Below are positions 20,806 through 33,234 of a DNA stretch of 64,000 nucleotides, one piece after another. Source of the stretch: Bathymodiolus brooksi. Its lineage: Eukaryota > Mollusca > Bivalvia > Mytilida > Modiolidae. The notes under the pieces were generated by a model. It was not told where the DNA came from, did not search any database, and saw only the letters and a program-made list of their open reading frames with translations. The stretch covers positions 16,512,028 to 16,576,027 of the forward strand of contig OY804589.1 of assembly GCA_963680875.1 (NCBI GenBank), given 5' to 3'. Position numbers and translations under genes: made by a program. How positions within the stretch are numbered: the first letter of the stretch is position 1; each line of letters starts with the position of its first letter.

Positions 20806-21088
20806 ATGTGTTAGAATTTTTATTGTTGTTCTTCATAATAATATCTTTTTAAAGTCTTATATTTCAGGAATCACCGTATTTTATCTTAAGAGTTGGCGGT
20901 GTCAGCTGGGGATTTACTGGAATCCGAATAGGAACTCAGCCAATACGAACACAAATCAACTTTAACCGAGTAATTCCGAATTGCCCTTGAGAACGTAGAA
21001 CTGTTATTTCAGATATTCCGCTACCAGCATACTTAAGAATTTAAGATCACCATCATAGGAAATCAAACGAAAAATTTAAAAGCTATGC

Positions 21089-21331
21089 TTGTTTCACAAA
21101 CCTTTTCAACATCAGGTAGCGATAAATATACCAGATTATATACAACAACAATACAGGTCAACCAGGCAATATCACCCACGGGAATTCAGAAATGTACAAA
21201 CATCCAGTAACACTTATAAATACAGCTTCTTTCCTCGGACCATCAAGGACTGGAATAATTTACCCTCAAAGTTCTTGAATATAGATGATGTGGAGGCATT
21301 CAAGAACAGCCTCACATCACATCATATTTAA
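21089..21331 (+). pseudogene. LINE-type reverse transcriptase ORF, C-terminal tail
   Basis: Plus-strand frame with YKYSFFPRTIKDWNNLPSKF, then VEAFKNSLTSHHI and a stop. It has the same family hallmark as 18465-18737 but is a different element. Upstream, QYRSTRQYHPREF is also typical of these tails. No catalytic core remains. The following 21331-21470 is probably its 3' untranslated region. Confidence 0.75.
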
Positions 21332-21930
21332 CAGAGTAACACGCAAGAAACACTGATTTTAAATTGCACATGTACATATGTTTTTAATGAGCACCATATT
21401 GTATTACAGAACATGAAATACTTGCGTGATGGGTCTTAGACTCTTTGCAATTTAACAATGTAGATGTAGATTAAGATGATAGTCAATATTAACATAATAT
21501 TATTTCTAGTTGTTTTATCATTTCCCAATACTTACCACAGTCTCTACTTTCTTCTTAAGTTCTTTGAACTTGGATGAATGAGTATTATTCAATTCAGGAT
21601 ATTATACTTCGTCTATGGAAATTGTCAGCTTTATAGGAACAATTACACCTAAAACAGAACAAAGATGCTACATTTTAACAGGATATCTATTAGCAATTGC
21701 CTAAGCAAGCCATTGTACCTTCATAATACTAGTATAAAGAATAGACACAAACCAGTATAACACACTTCGAAAAAAATAGCATATACATAATTAATTTAAT
21801 TCTCTATTTATTTCATGAGGATTACATACAGCCAGAGGCTACTAGTAGTTCTCTTCAACATAGATAAATACAATAACATCGTGAATAATACAAAAGAATA
21901 CAACTTGATAAAGAGAAAAGAGACAAGACA
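21332..21930. other. Intergenic, no gene seen
   Basis: AT-rich. Contains TAGATGTAGATTAAGATGAT and a possible LINE 3' end near 21470. No conserved frame. Confidence 0.4.

Positions 21931-21931
<1 letters not shown>

Positions 21932-21966
<35 letters not shown>
21932..21966 (+). repeat. (TC)n microsatellite
   Basis: About 17 uninterrupted TC dinucleotides. Confidence 0.97.
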
Positions 21967-21967
<1 letters not shown>

Positions 21968-22125
21968 AGAAATGCCTGTGCCAAGCCAGGGTCATTACGG
22001 TTTTTCACAGTTTTCCGGTTGTTGACTGATTTGTCTGTTTATATACTTATGAGTTTTGACTTTCCCATTGTAAGATTGCTCTGAGTTCGGTAATTTTGTT
22101 ATTACCCTTATTCTCAAAGGTCATC
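21968..22125 (+). mobile_element. RT retroelement 3' region fragment, opposite orientation
   Basis: Reverse complement of the 60183-60320 region: AGAAATGCCTGTGCCAAGCC, AGGGTCATTACGGTTTTTCA, CAGTTTTCCGGTTGTTGACT, GAGTTCGGTAATTTTGTTAT. It abuts the TC microsatellite, which may lie where the element was cut or may have seeded it. Confidence 0.65.
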
Positions 22126-23225
22126 ATTATAGATATAATAAGGTAAGGATAAGGGAAGAACAGATGAACCAGTAGTTTATAAGAAAAACAAATCATAATA
22201 GTAAGTTTGTTAAAATAAAATAAATACTGGCAAAACACTGATTATAAAGTATTCTGACTAGCATATACATAAACAAACTATAATTCAAAAAGCCTAGATA
22301 ATGTGATTAAATATTGACAGAAAATTATCTGTTAAATTATTATTTTTATAGCTCGTGTATGAAATACATCAGTATGCCCAATATAAGTTATCTACGTTCA
22401 TACATGTATTATTCCAGAAATGCGTCGTGCACACTGAATCAGATATGTACTTCTTTTATTAAAATATAATCGCAAGAAAGGTTTTCTAGTGGGTGAATCG
22501 ATTAGTACGGCTTCATATTGTTTCTATGGTTACAAACATTGCACATATTACTTTATTTTGCTTACGTAGCAGACAACAACCAAAGCATGAGTAATGCCCC
22601 TTATAGCCACTGTACAATACGACTAAATACGGATTTTCGGTACGTCCAATATGTCAAAAATATAAAACTTCCGCTTGTAAAATACGGAAGAAATAATCTA
22701 TGATCATATCTCATAAATGGACGTTTCTCACTGATTGACGTTTCTCACTGGATTATAATTATAGCTGTACATATATTCTATATTCTTGTTATTCGCATGT
22801 TTGCAGGAATTAATTGAAAACAGATTTGTGCAAATATATTTCTTAATATGCATAATTCATGTAAAAATTATTTGTCAACGTATATTTTTCTATATATTTC
22901 ATTTAAAATCACAACTTAAAAAAAATCCTAAGGTCAATTCTTGTCCGATTTTAATAAATGTATATCGACAAATGTGTTAATTATGTAGTTGGTGGTAGTT
23001 CCGGTACTAGGCGTGGCAAAATGTTATATTTAGGTCAGTGACCATATATAGCAAAATAATTATTCAGTCAATGTAATTTGAGCGCAGGATAAAAACCGGT
23101 ACTGCACCTTGCGAAATGAAAACATCTATTTCACAGTGACGTTACATAACCACTCCCTTCACAATAACATTGAATGTTCGAAAATTAAAACAAGTTCATT
23201 TTATAAACGTCTTATTACCTTGAAC
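22126..23225. other. AT-rich intergenic, no gene seen
   Basis: 22400-22460 has an R2 end (ATTCCAGAAATGCGTCGTGCACACTGAATC). TGGACGTTTCTCACTGATTGACGTTTCTCACTGGAT at 22717-22752 is a short direct repeat. Otherwise nothing conserved is visible. Confidence 0.45.
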
Positions 23226-23231
23226 AAATGT

Positions 23232-23520
23232 GTAGATCTATGTAATACATATTATCACATATTTTGTTGAAATAACGCCGAATTTGCATGTGTAATAAAA
23301 GCATAATTTCCGGCGTGTTATTTGCCTCCGGGGCAATAATATTTTACGAGGGCAATGACATGTTATTTGCCCTCGTGTGAAGGGCAATGACATGTTATCT
23401 GCTCTGGCAAAATATGTGATAAATAGATTCATACATGGCCTTTATCACATTGCCCTGGGGGCAGAAATCAAGGTTTCGTGCAGATAACAAGGGCAATATG
23501 AATAAGGCCATGTTTTATTC
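23232..23520. mobile_element. Foldback element with GGGCAATGACATGTTAT repeats
   Basis: The outer arms TATCACATATTTTG (about 23254) and CAAAATATGTGATA (about 23408) are inverted. Inside, GGGCAATGACATGTTAT occurs twice, the phrase TTGCC.C.GGGGCA.TA appears on both sides, and ATTGCCC and GGGCAAT elements alternate. The size and structure suggest a MITE-like foldback insertion. No coding. Confidence 0.5.
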
Positions 23521-23649
23521 TATAAGCATCGAAAATAAATCATTTGTAACCGATGAAATCCGACAGTTCACTATTGTGCTAACGGTTAATCGTGATTTAT
23601 TATCGATATTCGGAATGCAAGAGTACTTATACTACGTGCTATGGTTAGG

Positions 23650-23880
23650 ATGGTATTTAACACATCTTTGTAGCAAAATTTCAGTTATATCGTGACAGTC
23701 AGTGTTATTGATGGTGGAAAAAGGAATACCACTGACATGTCGCAAGTCACATAATGTTGTATCAAGTACATCTCGCCATGAGCGGAATTCGAACTCACAA
23801 CTTTCGTGGTAACATACACTTATTGGACAAGAAGTTGTATATCCAACTATTATACGATCACGACCACAACGGTCCAGTTA
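23650..23880 (-). repeat. tRNA-derived SINE (family S1)
   Basis: Inverted S1: TATATCGTGACAGTCAGTGT, ACCACTGACATGTCGCAAGT, CGCCATGAGCGGAATTCGAA and ATACGATCACGACCACAACG. It lies just downstream of the mucin exon donor, inside the presumed intron. Confidence 0.7.
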
Positions 23881-25077
23881 TTGTACCATATAAAACACAT
23901 GATAAACACTAATTGGAAAAAGTGTTTAAATTACCTGTATTAGGAATTATCACGGATGCTGGTGTTGTAGTTGCTGAGGTTGTGGTCTTCAGCTCTGTGG
24001 TGTCTGATTCTGCAGCCTTGTCTGAGCGATAGAACCTGGAGGTTCTGTCGCTAGCGTTGCATTAATTGACGGTACATTCGTCTGAGCGGTAGAACCTGGA
24101 GGTTCTGTCATTAGTGTTGAAGTAGTTGACGGTCCAATCGTCTGAGCGGTAGAATCTGGAGGTTCTGTCGTTAGTGTTGAAGTAGTGGATGGTGCATTCG
24201 TCTGAGCGGTACAACCTGGAGGTTCTGTCGTTAGTGTTGAAGTAGTAGATGGTGCAATCGTCCGAGCGATAGACCCTGGAGGTTCTGTCGTTAGCTTGCA
24301 TTAATTGACGGTACATTCGTCTGAACGGTAGAACCTCTAGGTTCTGTCGTTAGTGTTGAAGTACTTGACGGTACATTCGTCTGAGCGGTAGAATCTGGAT
24401 GTTCTGTCCTTATTGTTGAAGTAGTTGATGGTGCATTCATCTGAGCGGTAGAACCTGGAGGTTCTGTCGTTAGCGTTACATTAGTTATCGGTACATTCGT
24501 CTGAGCGGAAGAACCTTGAGGTTCTGTCGTTAGTGTTGAAGTAGTTGATAGTGCATTCGTCTCAGCGTTAGAACCTCGAGATTCTGTCGTTAGTGTTGAA
24601 GTACTTGACGGTACATTCGTCTGAGCGGTAGAATCTGGATGTTCTGTCCTTATTGTTGAAGTAGTTGATGGTGCATTCATCTGAGCGGTAGAACCTGGAG
24701 GTTCTGTCGTTAGTGTTGAATTTGTTGATGGTACATTCGTCTGAGCGGTAGAACCTGGAGATTCTGTCGTTAGTGTTGAAGTAGTTGTTGATGGTATATT
24801 GATTTGAGAGGTAGAACCTGGAGGTTCTGTCGTTAGTCTTGAAGTAGCCGATGGTACATTCTTCTGAGCGATAGAACCTGGAGGTTCTGTCGTTAGCGTT
24901 ACATTAGTTATCGGTACATTCGTCTGAGCAATAGAACCTGGAGGGTCTGTCGTTAGTGTTGAAGTTGCTGATGGTACATTCCTCTGAGCGGCAGAACCTG
25001 GAGATTCTGTCGTTAGTGTTGAAGTAGTTGATGGTACATTCGTCTGAGCGGTAGAACCTGGAGGTTCTGTCGTTGGC

Positions 25078-27117
25078 CTAGCAGTAGCTGACGGTACATT
25101 CGTTTGAGCGGTAGAACCTGGAGGTTCTGTCGTTAGCGATGCAGTAGTTGACGGTATATTGATTTGAGAGGTAGAACCTGGAGTTTCTGTCGTTAGCGTT
25201 GAAATAGTTGATGGTACATTCGTCTGGGTGGTAGAACCTGGAGATTTTTGTCGTTAGTGTTGAAGTAGTTGACGGTACATTCGTCTGGGAGGCAGAACCT
25301 GGAGGTTCTGTCGTTAGTGTTGAAGTAGTTGACGGTACATTCGTCTGGGCGGTAGAACCTGGTGCTTCTGTCGTTAGTGTTGAAGTAGTTGATGTTGCAT
25401 TCGTCTGAGGGGTAGAACCTGGATATTCTGTCGCTAGTGTCGAAGTAGTTGAATATACATTCGTTTGAGCGGTAGAACCTGGCAGTTCTGTCGTTCGCGT
25501 TGCACTAGTTGACGGTACATTCGTCTGAACGGTAGAACCTGAAGGTTCTGTCGTTAGTGTTGAAGTAGTTGATGGTACATTCGTCTGAGCGGCAGAAACT
25601 GGAGGTTCTGTCGTTAGCGTTGCATTAATTGACGGTACATTCGTTTGAGCGGTAGGGCCTGGAGATTCTGTAGTTAGCGTTGCAGTAGTTGATGGTATAT
25701 TGATTTGAGAGGTAGAACCTGGAGGTTCTGTCGTTAGTGTTGAAGTAGCTGATGGTACATTCTTCTGAGTGATAGAACCTGGAGGTTCTGTCGTTAGCGT
25801 TACATTAGTTATCGGTACATTCGTCTGAGCAATAGAACCTGGAGGTTCTGTCGTTAGTGTTGAAGTTGCTGATGGTACATTCGTCTGAGCGGTAGAACCT
25901 GGAGATTCTGTCGTTAGTGTTGAAGTAGTTGTTGATGGTATATTGATTTGAGAGGTAGAACCTGGAGTTTCTGTCGTTAGCGTTGAAATAGTTGATGGTA
26001 CATTCGTCTGGGTGGTAGAACCTGGAGATTTAGTCGTTAGTGTTGAAGTAGTTGACGGTACATTCGTCTGGGAGGCAGAACCTGGAGGTTCTGTCGTTAG
26101 TGTTGAAGTAGTTGATGTTGCATTCGTCTGAGGGGTAGAACCTGGATATTCTGTCGCTAGTGTCGAAGTAGTTGAATATACAATCGTTTGAGCGGTAGAA
26201 CCTGGCAGTTCTGTCGTTCGCGTTGCACTAGTTGACGGTACATTCGTCTGAACGGTAGAACCTGAAGGTTCTGTCGTTAGTGTTGAAGTAGTTGATGGTA
26301 CATTCGTCTGAGCGGCAGAAACTGAAGGTTCTGTCGTTAGCGTTGCATTAATTGACGGTACATTCGTTTGAGCGGTAGGACCTGGAGATTCTGTAGTTAG
26401 CGTTGCAATAGTTGACGGTATATGGATTTGAGAGGTAGAACCTGGAGGTTCTGTCGTTAGTGTTGAAATAGCTGATGGTACATTCTTCTGAGTGATAGAA
26501 CCTGGAGGTTCTGTCGTTAGCGTTACATTAGTTATCGGTACATTCGTCTGAGCAATAGAACCTGGAGGTTCTGTCGTTAGTGTTGAAGTTGCTGATGGTA
26601 CATTCCTCTGAGCGGCAGAATCTGGAGATTCTGTCGTTTGTGTTGAAGTAGTTGATGGTACATTCGTCTGAGCGATAGAACCTGGAGGTTCTGTCGTTGG
26701 CGTTGCAGTAGTTGACGGTACATTCGTTTGAGCGGTAGAACCTGGAGGTTCTGTCGTTAGCGATGCAGTAGTTGACGGTATATTGATTTGAGAGGTAGAA
26801 CCTGCAGGTTCTGTCGTTAGCGTTGAAATAGTTGATGGTACATTCGTCTGGGTGGTAGAACCTGGAGATTTTGTCGTTAATGTTGAAGTAGTTGACGGTA
26901 CATTCGTCTGGGAGGTAGAACCTGGAGGTTCTGTCATTAGTGTTGACGTAGTTGACGGTACATTCGTCTGGGCGGTAGAACCTGGTGTTTCTGTCGTTAG
27001 TGTTGAAGTAGTTGATGTTGCATTCGTCTTAGCGGTAGAACCTGGATATTCTGTCGCTAGTGTTGAAGTAGTTGAATATACATTCGTCTGAGCGGTAGAA
27101 CCTGGAAGTTCTGTCAT
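25078..27117 (-). pseudogene. Mucin-repeat open segment, 679 codons
   Basis: Unbroken stretch of the 20-residue repeat near the 3' end of the array. Units here are relatively diverse (YSTTSTLATEYPGST, TEPPGSTSQINIPSTTATLT, PITNVTLTTEPPGSITQ), and a 12-15-unit block is repeated. It ends by frameshift near 25250 and a stop just beyond, so the last part of the frame is shifted. Potential O-glycosylation residues make up about half of each unit. No cysteines. Confidence 0.6.
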
Positions 27118-27236
27118 TAGCGTTGCACTAGTTAACGGTACATTCGTCTGGGCGTTGAAAACTGGAGGCTCAGTCGTTAGTGTTGAAGTAGTTGACGGTA
27201 CATTCGTCTGAAAGGCAGAACCTGGAGGTTCTGTCG

Positions 27237-27896
27237 TTAGTGTTGAAGTAGCTGATGGTACATTCTTCTGAGCGATAGAACCTGGAGGTTCGTCGTTAGC
27301 GTTACATTAGTTATCGGTACTTTCGTCTGAGCAATAGAACCTGGAGGTTCTGTCGTTAGTGTTGAAGTTGCTGATGGTACATTCATCTGAGCGGCAGAAT
27401 CTGGAGATTCTGTCGTTTGTGTTGAAGTAGTTGATGGTACATTCGTCTGAGCGGTAGAACCTGGAGGTTCTATCGTTGGCGTTGCAGTAGTTGACGGTAC
27501 ATTCGTTTGAGCGGTAGAACCTGGAGGTTCTGTCGTTAGCGTTGAAATAGTTGATGGTACATTCGTCTGGGTGGTAGAACCTGGAGATTTTGACGTTAGT
27601 ATTGAAGTAGTTGACGGTACATTCGTCTGGAAGGTAGAACCTGGAGGTTCTGTCATTAGTGTTGACGTAGTTGACGGTACATTCAACTGGACGTTGAAAG
27701 CTGGAAGCTCAGTCGTTAGTGTTGAAGTAGTTGACGGTACATTCGTCTGGGCGGTAGAACCTGGTGTTTCTGTCGTTAGTGTTGAAGTAGTTGATGTTGC
27801 ATTCGTCTGAGCGGTAGAACCTGGATATTCTGTCGCTAGTGTTGAAGTAGTTGAATATACATTCGTCTGAGCGGTAGAAACTGGAAGTTCTGTCAT
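27237..27896 (-). pseudogene. Mucin-repeat open segment, 219 codons
   Basis: Same repeat family and order of variants as 25078-27117. A one-base loss at about 27290 (GGTTCGTCG for GGTTCTGTCG) shifts the last residues out of the repeat frame. Confidence 0.5.
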
Positions 27897-28139
27897 TAGC
27901 GTTGCACTAGTTGACGGTACATTCGTCTGGGCGTTGAAAACTGGAGGCTCAGTCGTTAGTGGTGAAGTAGTTGACAGTACATTCGTCTGAAAGGTAGAAC
28001 CTGGAGGTTCTGTCGTTAGTGTTGAAGTAGTTGATGGTACATTCGTCTGAGCGGTAGGATCTGGAGGTTCTGTCGTTACCGTTGCATAAGTTGATGGTAT
28101 ATTGATTTGAGAGGTAGAACCTGGAGTTACCCTCGTTAG

Positions 28140-30419
28140 TTATGAAGTAGCTGATGGTACATTCTTCTGAGTGATAGAACCTTGAGGTTCTGGCGTTAGC
28201 GTTACATTAGTTATTGGTACATTCGTCTGAGCGGTAGAACCTGGAGGTTCTGTTGTTAATGTTGAAGTAGTTGACGGTGCATTCGTCTGAACGGTAGAAC
28301 CTGTCCTTTCTGTCGTTAGTGTTAAAGTAGTTGATGGTGCATTCGACTGAGCGGTAGAACCTGGAGGTTCTGTCGTTAGCGTTGCATTAATTGGCCGTAC
28401 ATTCGTCTGAGCTGTAGAACCTGGAGGTTCTGTCGTTAGTGTTGAAGTAGTTGACCGTCGATTACTCTGAGCGGTGGAACCTGGAGGTTCTGTCGTTAGT
28501 GTTGAAGTAATTGATGGTGCATTCGTCTGAGCGGTAGAACCTGGAGGCTCTGTCGTTAGTGTTGAAGCAGTAGATGGTACATACGTCTGAGCAATATAAC
28601 CTGGAGGTTCTGTCGTTAGTGTTGAAGTAGTTGATGGTACATTCGTCTGAGCGGTATAACCTGTATGTTCTGTCGTTAACGTTGCATTAGTTGATGGTGC
28701 ATTCATCTGAGCGGTAGAATATGGAGGCTCTGTCGATAGCGTTGCAGTAATTGACGGTGTATTGATTTGAGAGGTAGAACCTGGAGGTTCTGTCGTTAGC
28801 GTTACATTAGTTGAAGGTACATTCGTCTGAGCGGTAGAACCAGGAGGTTCTGTTGTTAGTGTTGAAGTAGTTAGCGGTACATTCGTCTGAGCGGTAGAAC
28901 CTGGAGGTTCTGTCGTTAACGTTGCAGTAGTTGATGATACATTCTTTTGAGCGGTAGAACCTGAAGGTTCTGTCGTTAGCGTTGCAGTAGTTGACGGTAT
29001 ATTGATTTGAGAGGTAAAACCTGGAGGTTCTGTCGTTACTGTTGAAATAGTTGATGGTACATTCGTCTGAGTGGTAGAACCTGATGATTCTGTCGTTGGT
29101 GTTGAAGTAGTTGGCGGTACATTCGTCTGGGCGGTAGAGCCTGTCGTTTCTGTTGTTAGTGTTGAAGTAATTGATGGTGCATTCGACGGAGCGGTAGAAC
29201 CTGGAGGTTCTGTCGTTAGTGTTGAAATAGTTGAATATACATTAGTCTGAGAGGTAGAGCCTGGAGGTTCTGTCGTCAATGTTGCATTAATTGACGGTAC
29301 ATTCTTCTGAGCGGTAGAACCTAGAGGTTCTGTCGTTAGTGTTGAAGTAGTTGACAGTCCATTACTCTGAGCGGTAGAACCTGGAGATTCTGTTGTTAGC
29401 GTTGAAGTAGTTGATGGTGCATTCGTCTGAGCGGTAGAACCTGGAGGTTCTGTTGTTAGTGTTGAAGTAGCAGATGGTACATTCGTCTGAGCAACATAAC
29501 CTGCAGGTTCTGTCGTTAGTGTTGAAGTAGTTGATTGTACATTCGTCTGGGTGGTAGAACCTGGAGATTCTATCGTTAGTGTTGAAGTAGTAGACAGTAC
29601 ATTGGTCTGAGCGGTAGAACCTGGAGGTTCTGTTGTTAGTGTTGAAGTAGTTGATGGTACATTCGTCTGGGTGTTAGAACCTGGAGGTTCAGTCATTAGT
29701 GTTGAAGTACTTGATGGTGCATTCCTCTGAGCGGTAGAACCAGCAGGTTCTGTTGTTAGTGTTGAAGTAGTTGATGGTAAATTCATCTCAGCGGTAGAAA
29801 CTGGAAGTTCTGTCGTTAGTGTTGAAGTAATTGATGGTACATTCCTCTGATCAGTAGAAGCTGGAGGTTCTGTCGTTAGTGCTGAAGTAGTTGATGGTGC
29901 ATTCGTCTGAGCGGTAGAAGCTGTATGCTCTGTCGTTAGTGTTGAATTACTTGTCGGTACATTCGTCTGAGCGGTAGAACCAGGAGGTTCTGTTCTTAGT
30001 GTTGAAGTAGTTAGCGGTACATTCCTCTGAGTGGTAGAACCTGGAGGTTCTGTCGTTAACGTTGCAGTAGTTGATGATACATTCGTTTGAGCGGTAGAAC
30101 CTGGAGGTTCTGTCGTTAGCGTTGCAGTAGTTGACGGTATATTGATTTGAGAGGTAGAACCTGGAGGTTCTGTCTTTACTGTTGAAGTAGTTGATGGTAC
30201 ATTCGTCTGAGTGGTAGAACCTGATGATTCTGTCGTTGGTGTTGAAGTAGTTGGCGGTACATTCGTCTGGGCGGTAGAGCCTGTCGTTTCTGTCGTTAGT
30301 GTTGAAGTAATTGATGGTGCATTCGACTGAGCGGTAGAACCTGGAGGTTCTGTCGTTAGTGTTGAAATAGTTGAATATACATTCGTCTGAGAGGTAGAGC
30401 CTGGAGGTTCTGTCGTCAA
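28140..30419 (-). pseudogene. Mucin-repeat open segment, 759 codons (longest)
   Basis: The longest uninterrupted piece: 38 repeat units with variants such as TTETTGSTAQTNVPPTTST and TTEHTGYTAQTNVPST. Two long blocks within it are related at a 1140-bp (19-unit) spacing. Being free of stops over 2.3 kb, it is the best estimate of the ancestral coding state of the array. Confidence 0.6.
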
Positions 30420-30851
30420 CGTTGCATTAATTGACGGTACATTCTTCTGAGCGGTAGAACCTAGAGGTTCTGTCGTTAGTGTTGAAGTAGTTGACAGTCC
30501 ATTACTCTGAGCGGTAGAACCTGGAGGTTCTGTTGTTAGCGTTGAAGTAGTTGATGGTGCATTCGTCTGAGCGGTAGAACCTGGAGGTTCTGTCGTTAGT
30601 GTTGAAGTAGCAGATGGTACATTCGTCTGAGCAACAGAACCTGGAGGTTCTGTCGTTAGTGTTGAAGTAGTTGATTGTACATTCGTCTGGGTGGTAGAAC
30701 CTGGATATTCTATCGTTAGTGTTGAAGTAGTAGACAGTACATTGGTCTGAGCGGTAGAACCTGGAGGTTCTGTTGTTAGTGTTGAAGTAGTTGATGGTAC
30801 ATTCGTCTGGGTGTTAGAACCTGGAGGTTCAGTCGTTAGCGTTGACGTATT

Positions 30852-31706
30852 TCATGGTGCATTCCTCTGAGCGGTAGAACCAGCAGGTTCTGTTGTTAGT
30901 GTTGAAGTAGTTGATGGTAAATTCATCTCAGCGGTAGAAACTGGAGATTCTGTCGCTAGTGTTGAAGTAGTTAATGGTATATTCGTCTGAGCGGTATAAC
31001 CTAGAGGTTCTGTCGTTAGCGATGCATTAGTTGACGGTACATTCGTCTGAGCGGTAGAACCTGGAGTTTCTGTCGTTAGTGTTGAAGTAATTGATGGTAC
31101 ATTCGTCTGAACGGTAGAATCTGTATGTTTTGTCGTTAGTGTTGAAGTAGTTGATGGTACATTCATCTGATCGATAGAACCTGTATGTTCTGTCATTAGT
31201 GTTGAAGTAGTTGATGGTACATTCATCTGATCGGTAGAACCTTGAGGTTCTGTCGTTAGCGTTGAAGTAGTTGATGGTACTTTCATCTGTGCGGTAGAAC
31301 CTGGTGGTTCTGTTGTAAGTGTTGAAAGAGTTGATGGCACATTCGTCTGAGCGGTAGAACATGGAGGTTCTGTCGTTGGCGTTGAAGTAGTTGACAGTTC
31401 ATTACTCTGAGCGGTAGAACCTGAAAGTTCTGTCGTTAGTGTTGAGGTAGATGATGGTACATTCGTCTGGTTGTTAGAACCTGGAGGTTCAGTCGTTAGT
31501 GTTGAAGTATTTGATGGTGCATTCCTCTGAACATTAGAACCAGGAAGTTCTGTCGTTAGTGCTGATGTAGTTGATGGTAAATTCATCTGAGCGGTAGAAG
31601 CTGGAGGCCCTGTCGTTAGTGTTAAAGTACTTGACGGTACATTCGTCTGTACGGTAGAACCTGTATGTTCTGTCATCAGTGTTGAAGTAGTTGATGGTAC
31701 ATTCAT
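30852..31706 (-). pseudogene. Mucin-repeat open segment, 284 codons
   Basis: Starts just 3' of the first (lowest-coordinate) copy of the propagated TAA at 31728. It contains TEHTGSTVQTNVPSSTLTLT and TELPGSNVQRNAPSNTSTL variants shared with the higher-order units farther right. Confidence 0.5.
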
Positions 31707-33234
31707 CTGTTCGGTAGAACCTGGAGGTTATGTCGTTAGTGTTGAAGTAGTTGATGGTACATTTGTCTGAGCCGTATAAACTAGAGGTTCTGTCATTAGT
31801 GTTGAAGTAGTTGATGGTACATTCATCTGTGCGGTAGAACCTGGAGGTTCTGTTGTAAGTGTTGAAAAAGTTGATGGCACATTTGTCTGAGCGGTAGAAC
31901 CTGGAGATTCTGTCGTTAGTGTTGAAGTAGTTGATGGTACATTCTTCTGAGCGGTAGAACCTGGAAGCTCTGTCGTTAGCGTTGCATTAGTTGACGGTAC
32001 ATTCGTCAGAACGGTAGAACCTGGAGGTGCTTTCCTTAGTGTTGAAGTACTTGACTGTACATTCGTCTGAGCGGTAGAACCTGGTGGTTCTGTCGTTAGT
32101 GTTGAAGTAGTCAATGGTACATTCGTCTGAGCGGTAGAACCAGGAGGATCTGTCGTTAGTGTTGGAGTAGTTGATGGTGCATTCCTCTGAGCAATATTAA
32201 CTGGAGTTTCTGTTGTTAGTGTTGAAGTAGATGATGGTACATTCGTCTGAGCGGTAAAACCTGGAGGTTCTGTCGTTAGTTTTGAAATAGTTGAAGGTAC
32301 ATTCGTCTGATCGGTAGAACCTGGAGATTCTGTCGCTAGTGTTGAAATAGTTGATGATACATTCCTCTGACCGCTAGAACCTAGAGGTTCTGTCGTTAGC
32401 GTTGCATTAGTTGACGGTACATTCGTCTGAGCGGTAGAACCTGGAGGTTCTGTCGTTAGTGTTGAAGTAGTTGATGGTGCATTCCTCTGAGCGGTAGAAC
32501 TGAGAGTTTTTGTTGTTAGTGTTGAAGTAGTTGATGGTACATTCGTCTGAACGGTAGAACCTGGAGGTTCTGTTGTTTAGTTGATTTTGATGATGGTACA
32601 TTCGTCTGAGCGGTAGAACCTGCAGGTTCTGTCGTTAGTATTGAAGTAGTTGATTGTACATTCGTTTGAGCGGTAGAACCTGGCGCTTCTGTCGTTAGGG
32701 TTGAAGTAGTTGATGGTACTTTCATCTGAGCAGTAGAACCTGGAGGTTTTGTCGTTAGTGTTGAAGTAGTTGATGGTACATTCCTCTGAGCGGTAGAACC
32801 TGGAGGATCTGTCGTTTGTGTTGAAGTAGTCAATGGTACATTCGTCTGAGCGGTAGAACCAGGAGGATCTGTCGTTAGTGTTGGAGTAGTTGATGGTGCA
32901 TTCCTCTGAGCAATATTAACTGGAGTTTCTGTTGTTAGTGTTGAAGTAGATGATGGTACATTCGTCTGAGCGGTAAAACCTGGAGGTTCTGTCGTTAGTT
33001 TTGAAATAGTTGAAGGTACATTCGTCTGATCGGTAGAACCTGGAGATTCTGTCGCTAGTGTTGAAATAGTTGATGATACATTCCTCTGACCGCTAGAACC
33101 TAGAGGTTCTGTCGTTAGCGTTGCATTAGTTGACGGTACATTCGTCTGAGCGGTAGAACCTGGAGGTTCTGTCGTTAGTGTTGAAGTAGTTGATGGTGCA
33201 TTCCTCTGAGCGGTAGAACTGAGAGTTTTTGTTG

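Larger units (their letters stand above)
12909..20880. repeat. Segmental duplication block, copy 1
   Basis: Aligns collinearly with 46711-55391 (copy 2) at an offset of about 33.8-34.9 kb, with a few percent divergence. Copy-1-only segments include 18770-18966, 19400-19933 (a retroelement end) and 20362-20805 (with an inverted repeat), and 16372-16458 replaces a 400-bp stretch of copy 2. Copy 2 has its own 1.7-kb insertion at 53078-54771. Both copies carry the same four SINEs, the same hairpin and the same minus-strand exon series. Divergence is far higher than between the window ends, so this duplication is much older. Confidence 0.9.

Noticed and set aside
26852..27091. Plus-strand frames through the mucin array (for example VEPGDFVVNVEVVDGTF) and the alternative minus frame (YRSDECTINYFNTNDRTSRF)
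   Set aside because: These are shadow frames made by a 60-bp period that is a multiple of three. The Thr/Ser/Pro frame alone ends at a proper donor and fits the mucin exon logic.
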